Assembly (NCBI GenBank): GCA_903838675.1
Contig: CAILZI010000125.1
Location: forward strand, 1 to 52,666
Source of the DNA: an uncultured Verrucomicrobiota bacterium
GTDB taxonomy: Bacteria; Verrucomicrobiota; Verrucomicrobiia; Verrucomicrobiales; Verrucomicrobiaceae
Direction: 5' to 3'
DNA: 52,666 nucleotides
The notes under the pieces are model-generated. The model ran no database searches. It was given only the letters and a program-made list of their open reading frames with translations, and had not been told where the DNA came from. The translations under genes were made by a program, and so were the position numbers. Below are positions 25,311 to 33,659 of this stretch, piece by piece (position 1 is the first letter of the stretch; the number at the start of each line of letters is the position of its first letter).

Positions 25311-25338
25311 TCGACAAAATCCCCTCTTTGACTACAAT
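25311..25338 (+). promoter_or_regulatory. leaderless-type promoter of the first antitoxin gene
   Basis: TCGACA at 25311-25316 and TACAAT at 25333-25338 are separated by 16 bases. Only six bases lie between the -10 box and the ATG, so transcription should start at or next to the start codon. The second antitoxin gene has the same layout (TCGACA, 17 bases, TAGAAT, six bases, ATG). Confidence 0.65.
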
Positions 25339-25344
25339 CCAGTT

Positions 25345-25614
25345 ATGTCAGTCACCATTGAACAGATCAAACAGGAAATCCGCAGCCTGGCGCCCGCCGA
25401 CGTGGATCACTTGCTGCGTGACCTTCAGCAAGAATATGTCATGCCTTCAGTGGATGACGAGGACGCAGCCTCAGTGGAGGCCGAGTGGGACGCGGAGATT
25501 GACCGTCGTGTGCAGGAGATCGAGGAAGGCAAGGTCGAGCTTATTTCCGGTGCTGATTTTCAGCGCCAGACAGATGCCTTGTTTGCCGAACTGGGCATCA
25601 AGCGTCAGGCATAA
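25345..25614 (+). CDS. addiction-module antitoxin (Unstab_antitox/TIGR02574 type)
   Basis: 89 aa, acidic. Motifs LAPADVDHLLRDL, VEAEWDAEIDRRVQEIEEGKVELIS and a C-terminal LGIKR tail match the small addiction-module component family that neutralises RelE/ParE toxins. A paralog with the same core (EAEWDAEID, SLAP) is at 50817-51098. It ends in TAA within CATAAG, where relatives typically have the overlap ATGA with the toxin start. See the toxin entry for the consequence. Confidence 0.85.
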   Translation: MSVTIEQIKQEIRSLAPADVDHLLRDLQQEYVMPSVDDEDAASVEAEWDAEIDRRVQEIEEGKVELISGADFQRQTDALFAELGIKRQA

Positions 25615-25949
25615 GAAGCGACTTTAACATCCATCCAGCCGCCAGCGAGGAGTTCAATGCAACCATTCGGCATTACGCTCTCTTGGATGAAGATGATCAG
25701 GATCAACCACTCGCCACTGCATTCGATGCGGCTTTTAATCGACACTTGAGCCTGATCATCGACAACCCGCTGCTTTACACCATCCGCCATCGCAATACCC
25801 GTCGCGTCAATCTCACGCCACGCTTTGGTGAGCACTACATTGCTTACATGATCTGGCGGGAAAAAATCGTCATCCTCGCCATCGCCCATGCCAAGCGCCG
25901 CCCTTACTATTGGCGAAAGAGAATTGGTGAAGCCAAGAAGCTATTCTGA
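25611..25949 (+). CDS. RelE/ParE-type toxin without a standard start codon
   Basis: The frame encodes SDFNIHPAASEEFNATIRH, NPLLYTIRHRNTRRVNL, FGEHYIAYMIW and ILAIAHAKRRPYYWRKRI, a full ParE/RelE-superfamily toxin of about 112 aa. By comparison with the second locus, where the toxin starts ATGACC inside an ATGA overlap and reads M-T-E-W-N-I-H-P, this one should start at 25611. There the codon is ATA and the antitoxin stop is TAA. The frame contains no ATG, GTG or TTG between its upstream stop (25554) and a TTG at 25683, which would delete the first 24 residues. It is either started weakly at ATA or silenced. Confidence 0.6.
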   Translation: MRSDFNIHPAASEEFNATIRHYALLDEDDQDQPLATAFDAAFNRHLSLIIDNPLLYTIRHRNTRRVNLTPRFGEHYIAYMIWREKIVILAIAHAKRRPYYWRKRIGEAKKLF

Positions 25950-25969
25950 TCTTTCTGCGCGAGGCTCTT

Positions 25970-27340
25970 TCAGTCCTTTTTCCCCAGCAACTGCTGCATC
26001 GCCCTAGTCAGCACCTGCTCCACCTCGGGGGCGACGTTGGAGGAGGTGGGGCCGGTTTCGTAGCCGCCTTCGGGATAAGCGGCGGCGGTGCCGATGTAGC
26101 CGGGGCCGTAGTTGCCGTAGGCGGCCATCATGACGTGCAGATCCGGACGCATGGCTTTGGCCGCGAGCTGGTATTCGACGAAGAGCTCGCCGGGCAGGTG
26201 CAGCATGCGTGAGTCGCCCACCTGCAGGCAGGTGATGTCGATCTCCTGTCCGGCCTTGCTGCGACGCACAAAAGCGAGCTGATCGGCAAAGGAGATGTAG
26301 CCTTTGGCTTCGGTGGCCTTGAGCTTTGCGATCAAATCGTCTTCGTTCAGACGGGGTGACAGTGGCAGCTTCACGGGCACGCTGGCCCAGCCGATGTCTG
26401 TGGCTGTGAGCGGCAACTTCGTTGTCTTGTCATAAGCTTCGCGCATTCCGGCGGCAAGACGTGTGGCGAGGATGACGCGGTTGCTTTGTGTGCCGTCGTT
26501 GTACTTGCCTGCGGCGACGTTGCCACCTGCGCCGTTGAAGTGGACATGCAGCGCGGCATTCACATCCTGCCCACGGATGAAGCGCGCTATGCCGGGGAAA
26601 TCCGGACTTGGAATACCGAGACGATAGTAGCTCTGCGGATGGCAGGCGTAGGCGCTGAGCACGGCGATGGGCTTGTCTCCGTTCCAAAAACTGAGCAGAG
26701 AGACGACGGGATCGATGAGTCCTTCGGGCAGGGAGATGAGGCCCTCAATCTTGCAACTGCTGCCACGCATCCGCCCCACCTTGCCCTCCGGGGTGCGTTC
26801 CACACGACGGTTGGAGGCAACCTCCTTCACCACGGCCTCGCCATAGCCGTAGTGGGTGGCGGTCTGGGCATTGGGCAAGGATACGCGAATGGCATCCGCC
26901 GCGCGCTGGATGACCTGACGATGAAAGGTGCCTTCAAAGCGAGTGTAGCCTTTCACATCGAGTTCTTTGATGATCTTCTCCGCCGTGAAGTCGCAGCCGG
27001 GTGCATCATGCTGATGCAGGGTGTGCACGGCCACACGGCCCGGCACGGTGCCGGCCGCCTCTGCGAGTGCGGCGCGAAACGCATCATGGCCTTCATTGGC
27101 AATGCCGATCCAGTCCACCGCGCAGAGCACGATGGGCTGTCCACCTCCAAGGATGACGATGCCACGGCAGCGCAGCGTGAGATCATCCACGCGCTTCACC
27201 GGATCATAGGCCATCGCTGCACCCAGAGGCGGGGTGGCATCCACATCAAAGGTGGCGATGCGCACGGCCTCGGCGGCGTGTGCGGTTGGCCACAGGCAGA
27301 TGGGTGAGAGCAGGAATGCGAGAACGAGCAGAGCTTTCAT
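25970..27340 (-). CDS. secreted neutral/alkaline ceramidase-like hydrolase
   Basis: 456 aa from ATG at 27340, chosen for its signal peptide ([23 protein letters not shown]); a longer frame to 27601 would run into the aldolase. The N-terminal pattern [38 protein letters not shown] and [17 protein letters not shown] matches the neutral/alkaline non-lysosomal ceramidase N-terminal domain with its His ligands. Close family members in these phyla are of unknown substrate, so amide hydrolysis is a family-level inference. Last gene of a four-gene minus-strand operon, 28 bases after the aldolase. Confidence 0.8.
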   Translation of the reverse strand: MKALLVLAFLLSPICLWPTAHAAEAVRIATFDVDATPPLGAAMAYDPVKRVDDLTLRCRGIVILGGGQPIVLCAVDWIGIANEGHDAFRAALAEAAGTVPGRVAVHTLHQHDAPGCDFTAEKIIKELDVKGYTRFEGTFHRQVIQRAADAIRVSLPNAQTATHYGYGEAVVKEVASNRRVERTPEGKVGRMRGSSCKIEGLISLPEGLIDPVVSLLSFWNGDKPIAVLSAYACHPQSYYRLGIPSPDFPGIARFIRGQDVNAALHVHFNGAGGNVAAGKYNDGTQSNRVILATRLAAGMREAYDKTTKLPLTATDIGWASVPVKLPLSPRLNEDDLIAKLKATEAKGYISFADQLAFVRRSKAGQEIDITCLQVGDSRMLHLPGELFVEYQLAAKAMRPDLHVMMAAYGNYGPGYIGTAAAYPEGGYETGPTSSNVAPEVEQVLTRAMQQLLGKKD

Positions 27341-27368
27341 GGTGTCGGGATGAACAGAACGCGCTTCA

Positions 27369-28184
27369 TCAATAGGTCTTGCCCGCAGGGATGGCGGCCT
27401 GGCCGGAGATTTCACTGAGCACGCTGTCGAAGTCGGCAGCGCAGGCGCTGAGATGGGCGTGAAGGGCGCCGAACTCGCTGCCGAGCACGACGAATTGTGC
27501 ACCGAGCTCGATGATCGTTTTCGCATCCGCAGCACTGCCGACGGGGCGGCCCCAGGCCTTGCCATGCTTGCGGCAGGCGGCGGCGATCTGCTTCTGCACA
27601 TCCATCATCACCGGATCATTCACCGCAGGTGTGCAGCCGAGGCGCAGGGACATGTCGCCGGGGCCGAGGAAGAGAACGTCCACTCCGGGCACGGCGGCGA
27701 TTTCTTCGGCATTGGCGAGAGCGGAGGGTGTTTCGATCTGCACGGTGAGGAAGGTCTCGCGGTTGGCGGCGTCGATGTAATCGGCGGGCTTGCCGATCCA
27801 GTAATCGGCATCGCGACCACCGCCGCAGAAGCCGCGATCTCCTAGCGGTGGGAATTTGATGGCGTTGACCAAAGCGCGGGCTTCATCCGCACTGCCGACG
27901 TGGGGGATCATCAATCCGGCGGCACCGTCTTCGAGCAGACGATACAGGCTGTTTTTTTCCTTTGTCGGCGGACGCCAGACGCAATCGATGTCTGCAGCGT
28001 GATGGCGGCCCAGCATGGTTTCGGCTTCGCGGGGCTCCCACACCCGGTGTTCTGCATCAAGCCAGATGCCGTCGTAGTTGAAGTGAGCGGCGATGGCCGG
28101 GAAGAACGCGATGGGCGAACCGGTGCAGCAGATGCGGGCGACTTGACCGGCACGGATTTTGGCGAGGACTTTGGAGCGTCTCAT
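27369..28184 (-). CDS. HpcH/HpaI-type class II aldolase 2
   Basis: 271 aa. Core motifs are [14 protein letters not shown] (catalytic His in DAEH), [26 protein letters not shown], the metal-ligand [21 protein letters not shown] and [11 protein letters not shown]. It resembles 2-keto-3-deoxy-L-rhamnonate-type aldolases, cleaving a 2-keto-3-deoxy acid into pyruvate plus an aldehyde. It lies 7 bases after the SGNH hydrolase stop. The stretch [13 protein letters not shown] is specific to the subgroup. Together with aldolase 1 at 13333 it suggests a sugar-acid pathway with two cleavable intermediates, or two substrates. Confidence 0.88.
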   Translation of the reverse strand: MRRSKVLAKIRAGQVARICCTGSPIAFFPAIAAHFNYDGIWLDAEHRVWEPREAETMLGRHHAADIDCVWRPPTKEKNSLYRLLEDGAAGLMIPHVGSADEARALVNAIKFPPLGDRGFCGGGRDADYWIGKPADYIDAANRETFLTVQIETPSALANAEEIAAVPGVDVLFLGPGDMSLRLGCTPAVNDPVMMDVQKQIAAACRKHGKAWGRPVGSAADAKTIIELGAQFVVLGSEFGALHAHLSACAADFDSVLSEISGQAAIPAGKTY

Positions 28185-28191
28185 AAAAGGG

Positions 28192-29391
28192 TCAGGGTTG
28201 ATGTTGGGAGAGCCAGGTGGAGAGAACTTCGAGCAATGGGGAGGTGTCGCCGCTGTGGCGTGTGATCATGGAAAGGTCCTGGGCTTTGATCAGGCGCTGC
28301 GCGAGCACCTCATGGCGGCTCTCTTCTTTGCTGAGCGTGGGTTTCGCGGCTGAAGGCAATGCCACCACCACATCCCACTGCTGCACGCCGAAGCTGAGGG
28401 ACCCGTTCATGATCCATGAATAATCGTGATGAAACTGCACCTGATCCTGCAGCGGGAGTTCAGCGGGCACGGCGATGAGCACGAGATCATGGGCCAGGCT
28501 GCGAACCTTGCGCGCGAAGAGCTCAAGCTGCGCGAGCGTCTGGCCTGCAACGGGCCATGGAGTGACCTTGACGACGGCGCCGGGATACAGGCGCTGCACC
28601 GCAGGCGTGATGAGCGCATCATACGGCGGCATGGCGAGCACCTGGATGGGCTGGCCGGCCTTGAGCTTTGCGAAAGTGTGCGGCAGCACAGGCGTGGGAG
28701 GGCCGATTTCTTGAAGTGAAACGGAGCGGCCGGTGATGGCCTGGGCGAGGGTTTCGGCGAAGAGTTTGTGACCGGCCATGTTGGGATGAATGGTATCGCT
28801 GAGAAGCAGATTCCATTCGGCAGCATCGGCGGCATGCACGGCCTCGAATGTGGCAAAGCAGTCGGCCACGACGAGCGCTTCGTCTTTGGCCACCTCACGA
28901 ATGGCATTCCTGAATTCGGCGAGCCGGGCGAAGGGGCGCTGCGGAGTTTCGACGATGGAATTCTGCGTACACAGCACCACCTCGGCACCACTGCTGCGGC
29001 AGCGGGCGATCATTTCGCGGAGGTTCTTTTTGAAGACATCCACGGGCGTTCCCACCAGATCATTCATGCCAAACATGATCGTCACGAGGTGGGGCTTGTA
29101 AGCGAGAACATCCCGCTCCAGGCGCTTGAGGCCGCCCGTGGTGGTGTCGCCACTGATGCCGGCATTGTGCACGCTGAGCTGCGACTGCGGGTAAAGCTGC
29201 TGCAGCGCGAGCTGGAGCATTTCAGGATACGCACGACGACCGCCGCTGTGATAATAGACACCCGTGATGCTGTCGCCTATGCAGACGATGCACACAGACT
29301 CGTTCCCAGCGGCGAGCAAGGCTGCGGTTTTCAGCGGCGCTGCGGCCAGCAGGTTTGCGCAGCAGCAGAGAAAGAGAATGAGCGTGCGCAT
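28192..29391 (-). CDS. secreted SGNH/GDSL hydrolase
   Basis: 399 aa from ATG at 29391, which opens a signal peptide (MRTLILFLCCCANLLAAA). SGNH blocks are CIGDSITGVYYHSGG (catalytic Ser), AGISGDTTTGG, MFGMNDL (block III Asn) and LSDTIHPNMAG (Asp/His). The C-terminal third is a second domain of unclear nature. Probable carbohydrate esterase in the periplasm. It sits 7 bases downstream of the sialidase-like gene, consistent with joint removal of acyl groups and sugars from a glycan. Confidence 0.85.
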   Translation of the reverse strand: MRTLILFLCCCANLLAAAPLKTAALLAAGNESVCIVCIGDSITGVYYHSGGRRAYPEMLQLALQQLYPQSQLSVHNAGISGDTTTGGLKRLERDVLAYKPHLVTIMFGMNDLVGTPVDVFKKNLREMIARCRSSGAEVVLCTQNSIVETPQRPFARLAEFRNAIREVAKDEALVVADCFATFEAVHAADAAEWNLLLSDTIHPNMAGHKLFAETLAQAITGRSVSLQEIGPPTPVLPHTFAKLKAGQPIQVLAMPPYDALITPAVQRLYPGAVVKVTPWPVAGQTLAQLELFARKVRSLAHDLVLIAVPAELPLQDQVQFHHDYSWIMNGSLSFGVQQWDVVVALPSAAKPTLSKEESRHEVLAQRLIKAQDLSMITRHSGDTSPLLEVLSTWLSQHQP

Positions 29392-29398
29392 ACGCGTG

Positions 29399-30499
29399 TC
29401 ACGGCTGCTTGAGCCAGTCGAGGGTGATGCGGCGGATGCGGAGGCGGTTGAGGGCACCCACTTTGCTGTCGCCAGCGCAGTAGCCGATGAGCATGGCGTC
29501 TCCCACGAAATGGATGGCGGTGTAGTGATAAATGCCGTCGGGATCGTTCTCGATGAGCTTGCGCTTGGGCCAGGTTTTGCCGCCGTCGGTGGAGATGGCC
29601 GCGGCGAAGGGATTGCGCTTTTTGGGCGGGAACGGAAACAGGCCGGAGTGGTCGTTGTAGATGGCCAGCAGGTCGCTGCTGCCGGGCAGGCGTTTGATGC
29701 TGGCGGGACCGTTGGGAGATTTCATTTCCGTCGGCACTGGTGATGAGAATGTTTTCGCCGCATCGGTGGAATAGAAGCCGTATTGCGCGCCCTGATCCGT
29801 GCGGCACCAGGAGAAGAGCGAGCCGTCTGCAAGCTCGACCACGCCCGGCTCCTGCAGGCCGCTGCCGCTGCGCACCGGCATGGCCCACCAGCTGGAGGAT
29901 TCCGTCCAGGTAGCTCCATCATCATCTGAATAGATCCACATGGCGATGGCGCGAGCGTCCCAGGATTTGCTTGTATTCGGATCGGTGCCGCGTGAGCGAT
30001 GAAAGGCCAGCGGAATGATGATGCGGCCCTTGCTGGTCTGGATGACGCGGTCGTTGTTCATCACAAAGTAGCCCGGCGCCTGCTGCACGAGCTTGGGCTC
30101 GGTCCATGTCTCGCCGTCATCCGTGGACACGCGCATGTGCGGGCGGCAGTCGATCCAGCTGTTTTTGATGCAGTAAAACATAGCGAGTTTGCCGCTGGCG
30201 AGGCGCAGCAGGGAGACGCTCATCACATTGTTGCCGCCGGAGTTTTCCACCACGGTGACGGGATGGCTCCAGGTGCGGCCCTGATCGTCTGAATGAATGC
30301 GCACGATGCGGGCGGGACTCTCATCATGCGCGCCCCCGTAGAACTGCGAGTAGCAGAAGATGATGCGCCCGGAGGCGAGCGTGGCAAAGGAGCCTTCGGA
30401 ATTGCGCGGGTTCTCCTTCGTGGGATCGAGATTGAAGGTGATGGTGCTTTCTGCCGACAGCGACAGCACCATGGCAAGGGCAATGAAAATGTACTTCAT
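29399..30499 (-). CDS. sialidase-like (BNR_2) secreted glycosidase candidate
   Basis: 366 aa from ATG at 30499, with a signal peptide (MKYIFIALAMVLSLSAES). Four Asp-box repeats (SDDQGRTW, STDDGETW, SDDDGATW, STDGGKTW) show a beta-propeller of the sialidase superfamily. Conserved family stretches are NVMSVSLLRL, NNDRVIQTSKGRIIIPLAF, LQEPGVVELADGSL and SPNGPASIKRL. The N-terminal RIP motif of classical GH33 sialidases is not seen, so sialic acid release is not assured. First gene of a minus-strand operon (SGNH hydrolase, aldolase 2, ceramidase-like) that diverges from the GntR/LacI regulator. Confidence 0.78.
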   Translation of the reverse strand: MKYIFIALAMVLSLSAESTITFNLDPTKENPRNSEGSFATLASGRIIFCYSQFYGGAHDESPARIVRIHSDDQGRTWSHPVTVVENSGGNNVMSVSLLRLASGKLAMFYCIKNSWIDCRPHMRVSTDDGETWTEPKLVQQAPGYFVMNNDRVIQTSKGRIIIPLAFHRSRGTDPNTSKSWDARAIAMWIYSDDDGATWTESSSWWAMPVRSGSGLQEPGVVELADGSLFSWCRTDQGAQYGFYSTDAAKTFSSPVPTEMKSPNGPASIKRLPGSSDLLAIYNDHSGLFPFPPKKRNPFAAAISTDGGKTWPKRKLIENDPDGIYHYTAIHFVGDAMLIGYCAGDSKVGALNRLRIRRITLDWLKQP

Positions 30500-30623
30500 G
30501 GGATATGTGCTTTTTTGGACTGTCTCCTGCACCGGCTCGTGTGGGCTTGCTTGACGAAGAACAGACGGTTCCGAGAATGATGAAAAGTAGGCGGGTGAAA
30601 CGATTTGTCACAAGGCCATGATT

Positions 30624-30644
30624 CTGGTCTGTTATCCAAACCAG
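30624..30644. promoter_or_regulatory. operator copy 3 of the CTGGT-N11-ACCAG family
   Basis: A 21-bp CTGGT-N11-ACCAG inverted repeat ending directly before the ATG at 30645 of the regulator, and 125 bases from the divergent sialidase-like start. It would allow autoregulation and control of the divergent operon. On the minus strand TTGTGA and TACTTT with about 17-18 bases between form a plausible promoter for that operon. Confidence 0.72.
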
Positions 30645-31730
30645 ATGAAACCTGACACCACCTCCAGCCCCAGACTGCCTCAACGCATCTCCCTGGTCAC
30701 CCTGACGGCACAGAGTCTGCGCGAGTCGATGCAGGCCGGACACTGGCAAGGCCATCTGCCAGGGGAGCGTGAGCTGTGCGCACGCCTGCAGGTAAGCCGC
30801 CACACGTTGCGTGAGGCCCTGCAAGAACTGCAGCGCGAGGGCTTTCTGGAGGTCTCAGACAGGCAGAGAAGGCGCATCAAGACCGCCGTGAAAGCGAAGA
30901 AGGCGGTGCATGCGCGGGTGATCGCGCTCATCTCCCCGCGACCGCTGCTTGAAATGTCTCCCTCGACGGTGGTGATGGTGGATGATTTGCGCGATCAGCT
31001 TTCACGCGTGGGCTTCAGCTTTGAAGTTCATGTGAGCACTGCGTGCTTCTCCGCCACGCCAGCGCGTGCGCTGGAGGCTCTGACTACACGCTCGCCCGCA
31101 GCGGCATGGCTGGTGTTTGGTTCGCTGGAGCCGGTGCAAAGCTGGTTCATGCGCCGGCAGCTGCCCTGCCTGGTGGTGGGCTCCTGCGCACCAGGGATCA
31201 GCCTGCCCTCCATCGATACTGACTATCGTGCGCTCTGCCGACATGCGGGAGGCATGCTCTGTGCGAAAGGCCACAAGCACATCGCCTTCATTCGACCCGT
31301 GGGAGATTACGGCGGAGACCTGCAGAGCGAACAAGGACTGAGAGAGGCGCTGAACGGCAGCCAGGCACCGACCTTGCAGGTGATCCTGCATGATGGAACT
31401 GCGACCCATCTGTGTGCGCTGCTGGACAAGGCACTGCGCTCTTCCCGACCACCCACGGCCTGCGTCGTGGCCCGGGCGATGCATGCACTCACGGTGCTGA
31501 TGTTTCTCACGCAGCGTGGCAAACGCATCCCGCAGGACATCGCGGTGATCTCGCGTGATGACGAAGCTTTTCTGAAGCACACGGTGCCTGCCACCACCCG
31601 CTATGCGGCGAACACCGCCCAGTTTGCCCGGAGCGTGTGCAAAGCAGCGAGACAACTCGCCGAGGCCGGCACTCTGCCAGCAAAGGCGATTCGCTTGATG
31701 CCAAGGATGATTCGTGGAGAAACGCTGTGA
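30645..31730 (+). CDS. GntR/LacI-type transcriptional regulator (AraR-like architecture)
   Basis: 361 aa from ATG at 30645. The N-terminal 75 residues form a GntR winged helix (QSLRESMQAGHWQGHLPGERELCARLQVSRHTLREALQELQREGFLEV). The remaining 280 residues form a LacI-type periplasmic-binding-protein-like sensor domain (VIALISPRP, AAWLVFGS, SIDTDYRALCRHAGGMLCAKGHKHIAFIRP, IPQDIAVISRDDEAF). Proteins of this build repress sugar-use operons and release DNA on binding a sugar. An ATG at 30618 would place the operator inside the coding sequence and is less likely. Its own site and two more operators in the window define a probable regulon. Confidence 0.88.
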   Translation: MKPDTTSSPRLPQRISLVTLTAQSLRESMQAGHWQGHLPGERELCARLQVSRHTLREALQELQREGFLEVSDRQRRRIKTAVKAKKAVHARVIALISPRPLLEMSPSTVVMVDDLRDQLSRVGFSFEVHVSTACFSATPARALEALTTRSPAAAWLVFGSLEPVQSWFMRRQLPCLVVGSCAPGISLPSIDTDYRALCRHAGGMLCAKGHKHIAFIRPVGDYGGDLQSEQGLREALNGSQAPTLQVILHDGTATHLCALLDKALRSSRPPTACVVARAMHALTVLMFLTQRGKRIPQDIAVISRDDEAFLKHTVPATTRYAANTAQFARSVCKAARQLAEAGTLPAKAIRLMPRMIRGETL

Positions 31731-31735
31731 GCGGA

Positions 31736-32518
31736 TTACCACGCCGTCCAGCCGCCATCCACCGCCAGATTCTGGCCGGTGATGAATGAGGAGGCATCGC
31801 TGAGCAGGAAGGTCACGGCGCCTGCGATCTCTGAAGCCACACCCACGCGACCGAGCGGCACTTTTTGAGCGAGGCGTTCAACGAATTCGGGCTGCTGAAA
31901 TTGGATCGTGGGATTTGGGAACGGGCCGGGCGAGATGCTGTTGCAGCGAATCCCCTGCCTGCCCCAGTGCACAGCCAGGTAGCGAGCCATCTGCTGGATG
32001 CCGGCCTTGCCGACACCGTACTCGATGGGGTTCGGATTCATCGGCGCGGCATACACGGCAGGGTCCGGCGAGACGCTGCCATACATGCTGGAGAAGAGGA
32101 CGATGCTGCCCCTGCCCTGCTCCGCCATGTGCTGGCCAACGGCCCGAGCCAGAGCGAAGGTGGCGGTGAGGTTGCCGTGGTTGGCCATGTCGAAATCTTT
32201 TGCAGTGAGATCCTCAAAGCGCTTGGGCGTTGAGGCATAGGTCATCACCACAAGGCCATGCGGCACGCCGTGTGTGGCGATTTGCTCTTGAACGAAGGCT
32301 TCCACAGCGGCGGTGTCGGCAACGTTGAGCGAGGCCGCTGTCACGTGCGCGTGCAGGCCTGTTGTTGTGACCATCTCTGCAGCGCGCTCCGCCAGATCCA
32401 CGCAGAGCACGCGGGCCTGCATTTCTGCCAGTTGCGCGATGACGGCAGCGCCGAGATAACCGGCACCGCCGAAGACCCAGATCTGACGTTGGTGGAGATC
32501 GAAAGGATTTTGAGGCAT
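31736..32518 (-). CDS. SDR family oxidoreductase
   Basis: 260 aa from ATG at 32518. Cofactor motif GGAGYLGAAV near residue 17, D in VLCVDLA fitting NAD, FSSMYG with the Ser, and YGVGK active-site pair after an insertion (SVSPDPAVYAAPMNPNPIE). It ends FITGQNLAVDGGWTAW. The insertion before the Tyr resembles that in the SDR at 14148, suggesting paralogs with related substrates. Convergent with the regulator (5 bases between stops), with no operator of its own. A strong palindrome lies directly upstream. Confidence 0.87.
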   Translation of the reverse strand: MPQNPFDLHQRQIWVFGGAGYLGAAVIAQLAEMQARVLCVDLAERAAEMVTTTGLHAHVTAASLNVADTAAVEAFVQEQIATHGVPHGLVVMTYASTPKRFEDLTAKDFDMANHGNLTATFALARAVGQHMAEQGRGSIVLFSSMYGSVSPDPAVYAAPMNPNPIEYGVGKAGIQQMARYLAVHWGRQGIRCNSISPGPFPNPTIQFQQPEFVERLAQKVPLGRVGVASEIAGAVTFLLSDASSFITGQNLAVDGGWTAW

Positions 32519-32522
32519 GATT

Positions 32523-32577
32523 TTGGAAGACAGATCACGGGAGAAACGCAACTCCCGTGATGGGTTCTATCTTCCAA
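32523..32577. repeat. long palindrome / stem-loop
   Basis: ATCACGGGAG (32534-32543) and CTCCCGTGAT (32552-32561) form a perfect 10-bp stem with an 8-base loop. An outer pair TTGGAAGA / TCTTCCAA (32523-32530 and 32570-32577) extends it. It lies between the stop of the CxxC protein gene and the SDR start on the minus strand, so it may end the upstream transcript, though no U-run follows. A regulator site for the SDR is the alternative. Confidence 0.6.
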
Positions 32578-32592
32578 GGCCTGACCAGCAGC

Positions 32593-32820
32593 TCATTTCG
32601 GCACTTCCTTTTTCTTCACTGGATAGGAGCCGGGAGATTTGGCGAACTTCTGCAAGCAGTCGATGCAGCAGAAGGACACAAAGCCATCATCCGTCTTGAC
32701 GCGATAGATCGGGCGCGCAGCCTTGTGGTCCACCGGGCATTCATCATTGATGGGCCAGGCGGCGAACACGGTGGCCGTCATGGCCAGACTGAGAAGCAGA
32801 GGAGCGAGAAGTGTTTTCAT
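32593..32820 (-). CDS. small secreted CxxC/YHS-like metal-binding protein
   Basis: 75 aa from ATG at 32820, chosen for a signal peptide (MKTLLAPLLLSLAMTATVFAA). The mature part has NDECPVDHKAARPIYRV and FVSFCCIDCLQKFAKSPGSYPV, a Cys pattern like YHS or heavy-metal-binding domains. It could bind copper or zinc in the periplasm. The metal permease operon lies 1 kb away on the other strand, which fits but does not prove a shared metal role. Confidence 0.65.
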   Translation of the reverse strand: MKTLLAPLLLSLAMTATVFAAWPINDECPVDHKAARPIYRVKTDDGFVSFCCIDCLQKFAKSPGSYPVKKKEVPK

Positions 32821-32934
32821 GGATGGAGTCGAGTTGGAGTTGGTGCGCGTTACCCCATCAACGCACATCAACGCCATCCTCATAGGCCATCGCAAATCCT
32901 GCCCACGGATGCGCAAGGCAGGCACAATGCGGGG

Positions 32935-33624
32935 CTAGTTCTCCTCGATGTCCCAGTAGGAGAGGCTGGCTATTTGCTCGGGGGAGAGGGTGTCGATCCA
33001 GCTTTTGCCGTCGTCGCCGAGGTTGCTTTTGGAGTGCCAGTCCATAGTGCCGTCTTCATTCAACTGCTCCACCGCCACCGAGCCGTCGTTGCGACCGATG
33101 ATGATTTTACGCCTGGGCCATGAGCGTCCGCGGATGGCGCGAGTTTCGAGGCTCCACTTCGGGGGCCAGGATGCCGTGAGGCTGTTCTCGATAATGATGG
33201 GCGTTCTGGGATGCGATGAGATCCCTTGATGCTTAAGGAGCATCCAATGGCATTCCCCAGGAAACAGGGTCTTGGCAAAACCGGGGGGCTTTCCCAGCTC
33301 ATTGTCTGGATGGAAGGGGCTTGTGGTCGGGCAGCCAAATATTCGCTCATCCGTTATAATCCCGACTTTGAAAAGTTCACGAAAAACCTCATTGGCCGAG
33401 TAAAACTCGCGGTTCTGACCATCAGGATACTCGTTCTCGTGATCATGCGCGTACCATCTGAGCGTGAGGATGATCTGCTTGCAATTATTGACTCCTTTCA
33501 TCTGATTGCCCTGGGGTGAAATTCGTGACCCGCCGGGCTGAGCAACCAGGATTAGCAGCAACAGGCAAAACATGAGCACTCCCCATTGCAGGCATCCCCA
33601 GCGCCGCTTCGGACTTTCATTCAT
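32935..33624 (-). CDS. hypothetical membrane protein, DUF1559/pseudopilin-like
   Basis: 229 aa from ATG at 33624. A basic N-terminus (MNESPKRRWGCLQW) and one transmembrane segment (GVLMFCLLLLILVA) precede a soluble domain. NNCKQIILTLRWYAHDHENEYPDG resembles the helix after the membrane segment in DUF1559/type II secretion G-like proteins, where NLKQIGLALHMYAxDH is usual. No canonical prepilin cleavage site (G-F-T-L-I-E) is present, so it is an anchored relative and not a normal pilin. Preceded by a 257-bp gap holding dispersed repeats. Confidence 0.55.
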   Translation of the reverse strand: MNESPKRRWGCLQWGVLMFCLLLLILVAQPGGSRISPQGNQMKGVNNCKQIILTLRWYAHDHENEYPDGQNREFYSANEVFRELFKVGIITDERIFGCPTTSPFHPDNELGKPPGFAKTLFPGECHWMLLKHQGISSHPRTPIIIENSLTASWPPKWSLETRAIRGRSWPRRKIIIGRNDGSVAVEQLNEDGTMDWHSKSNLGDDGKSWIDTLSPEQIASLSYWDIEEN

Positions 33625-33659
33625 GTCTCCATTCCACCAAAACCACAGGTCCATGACAA

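Noticed and set aside
25683..25949. TTG start giving an 88-aa toxin
   Set aside because: Would delete the N-terminal helix conserved with the second toxin; the homologous start is at 25611.
29399..30499. Firm assignment as a GH33 sialidase
   Set aside because: Asp boxes are present but the N-terminal RIP motif was not found; only the superfamily can be supported.
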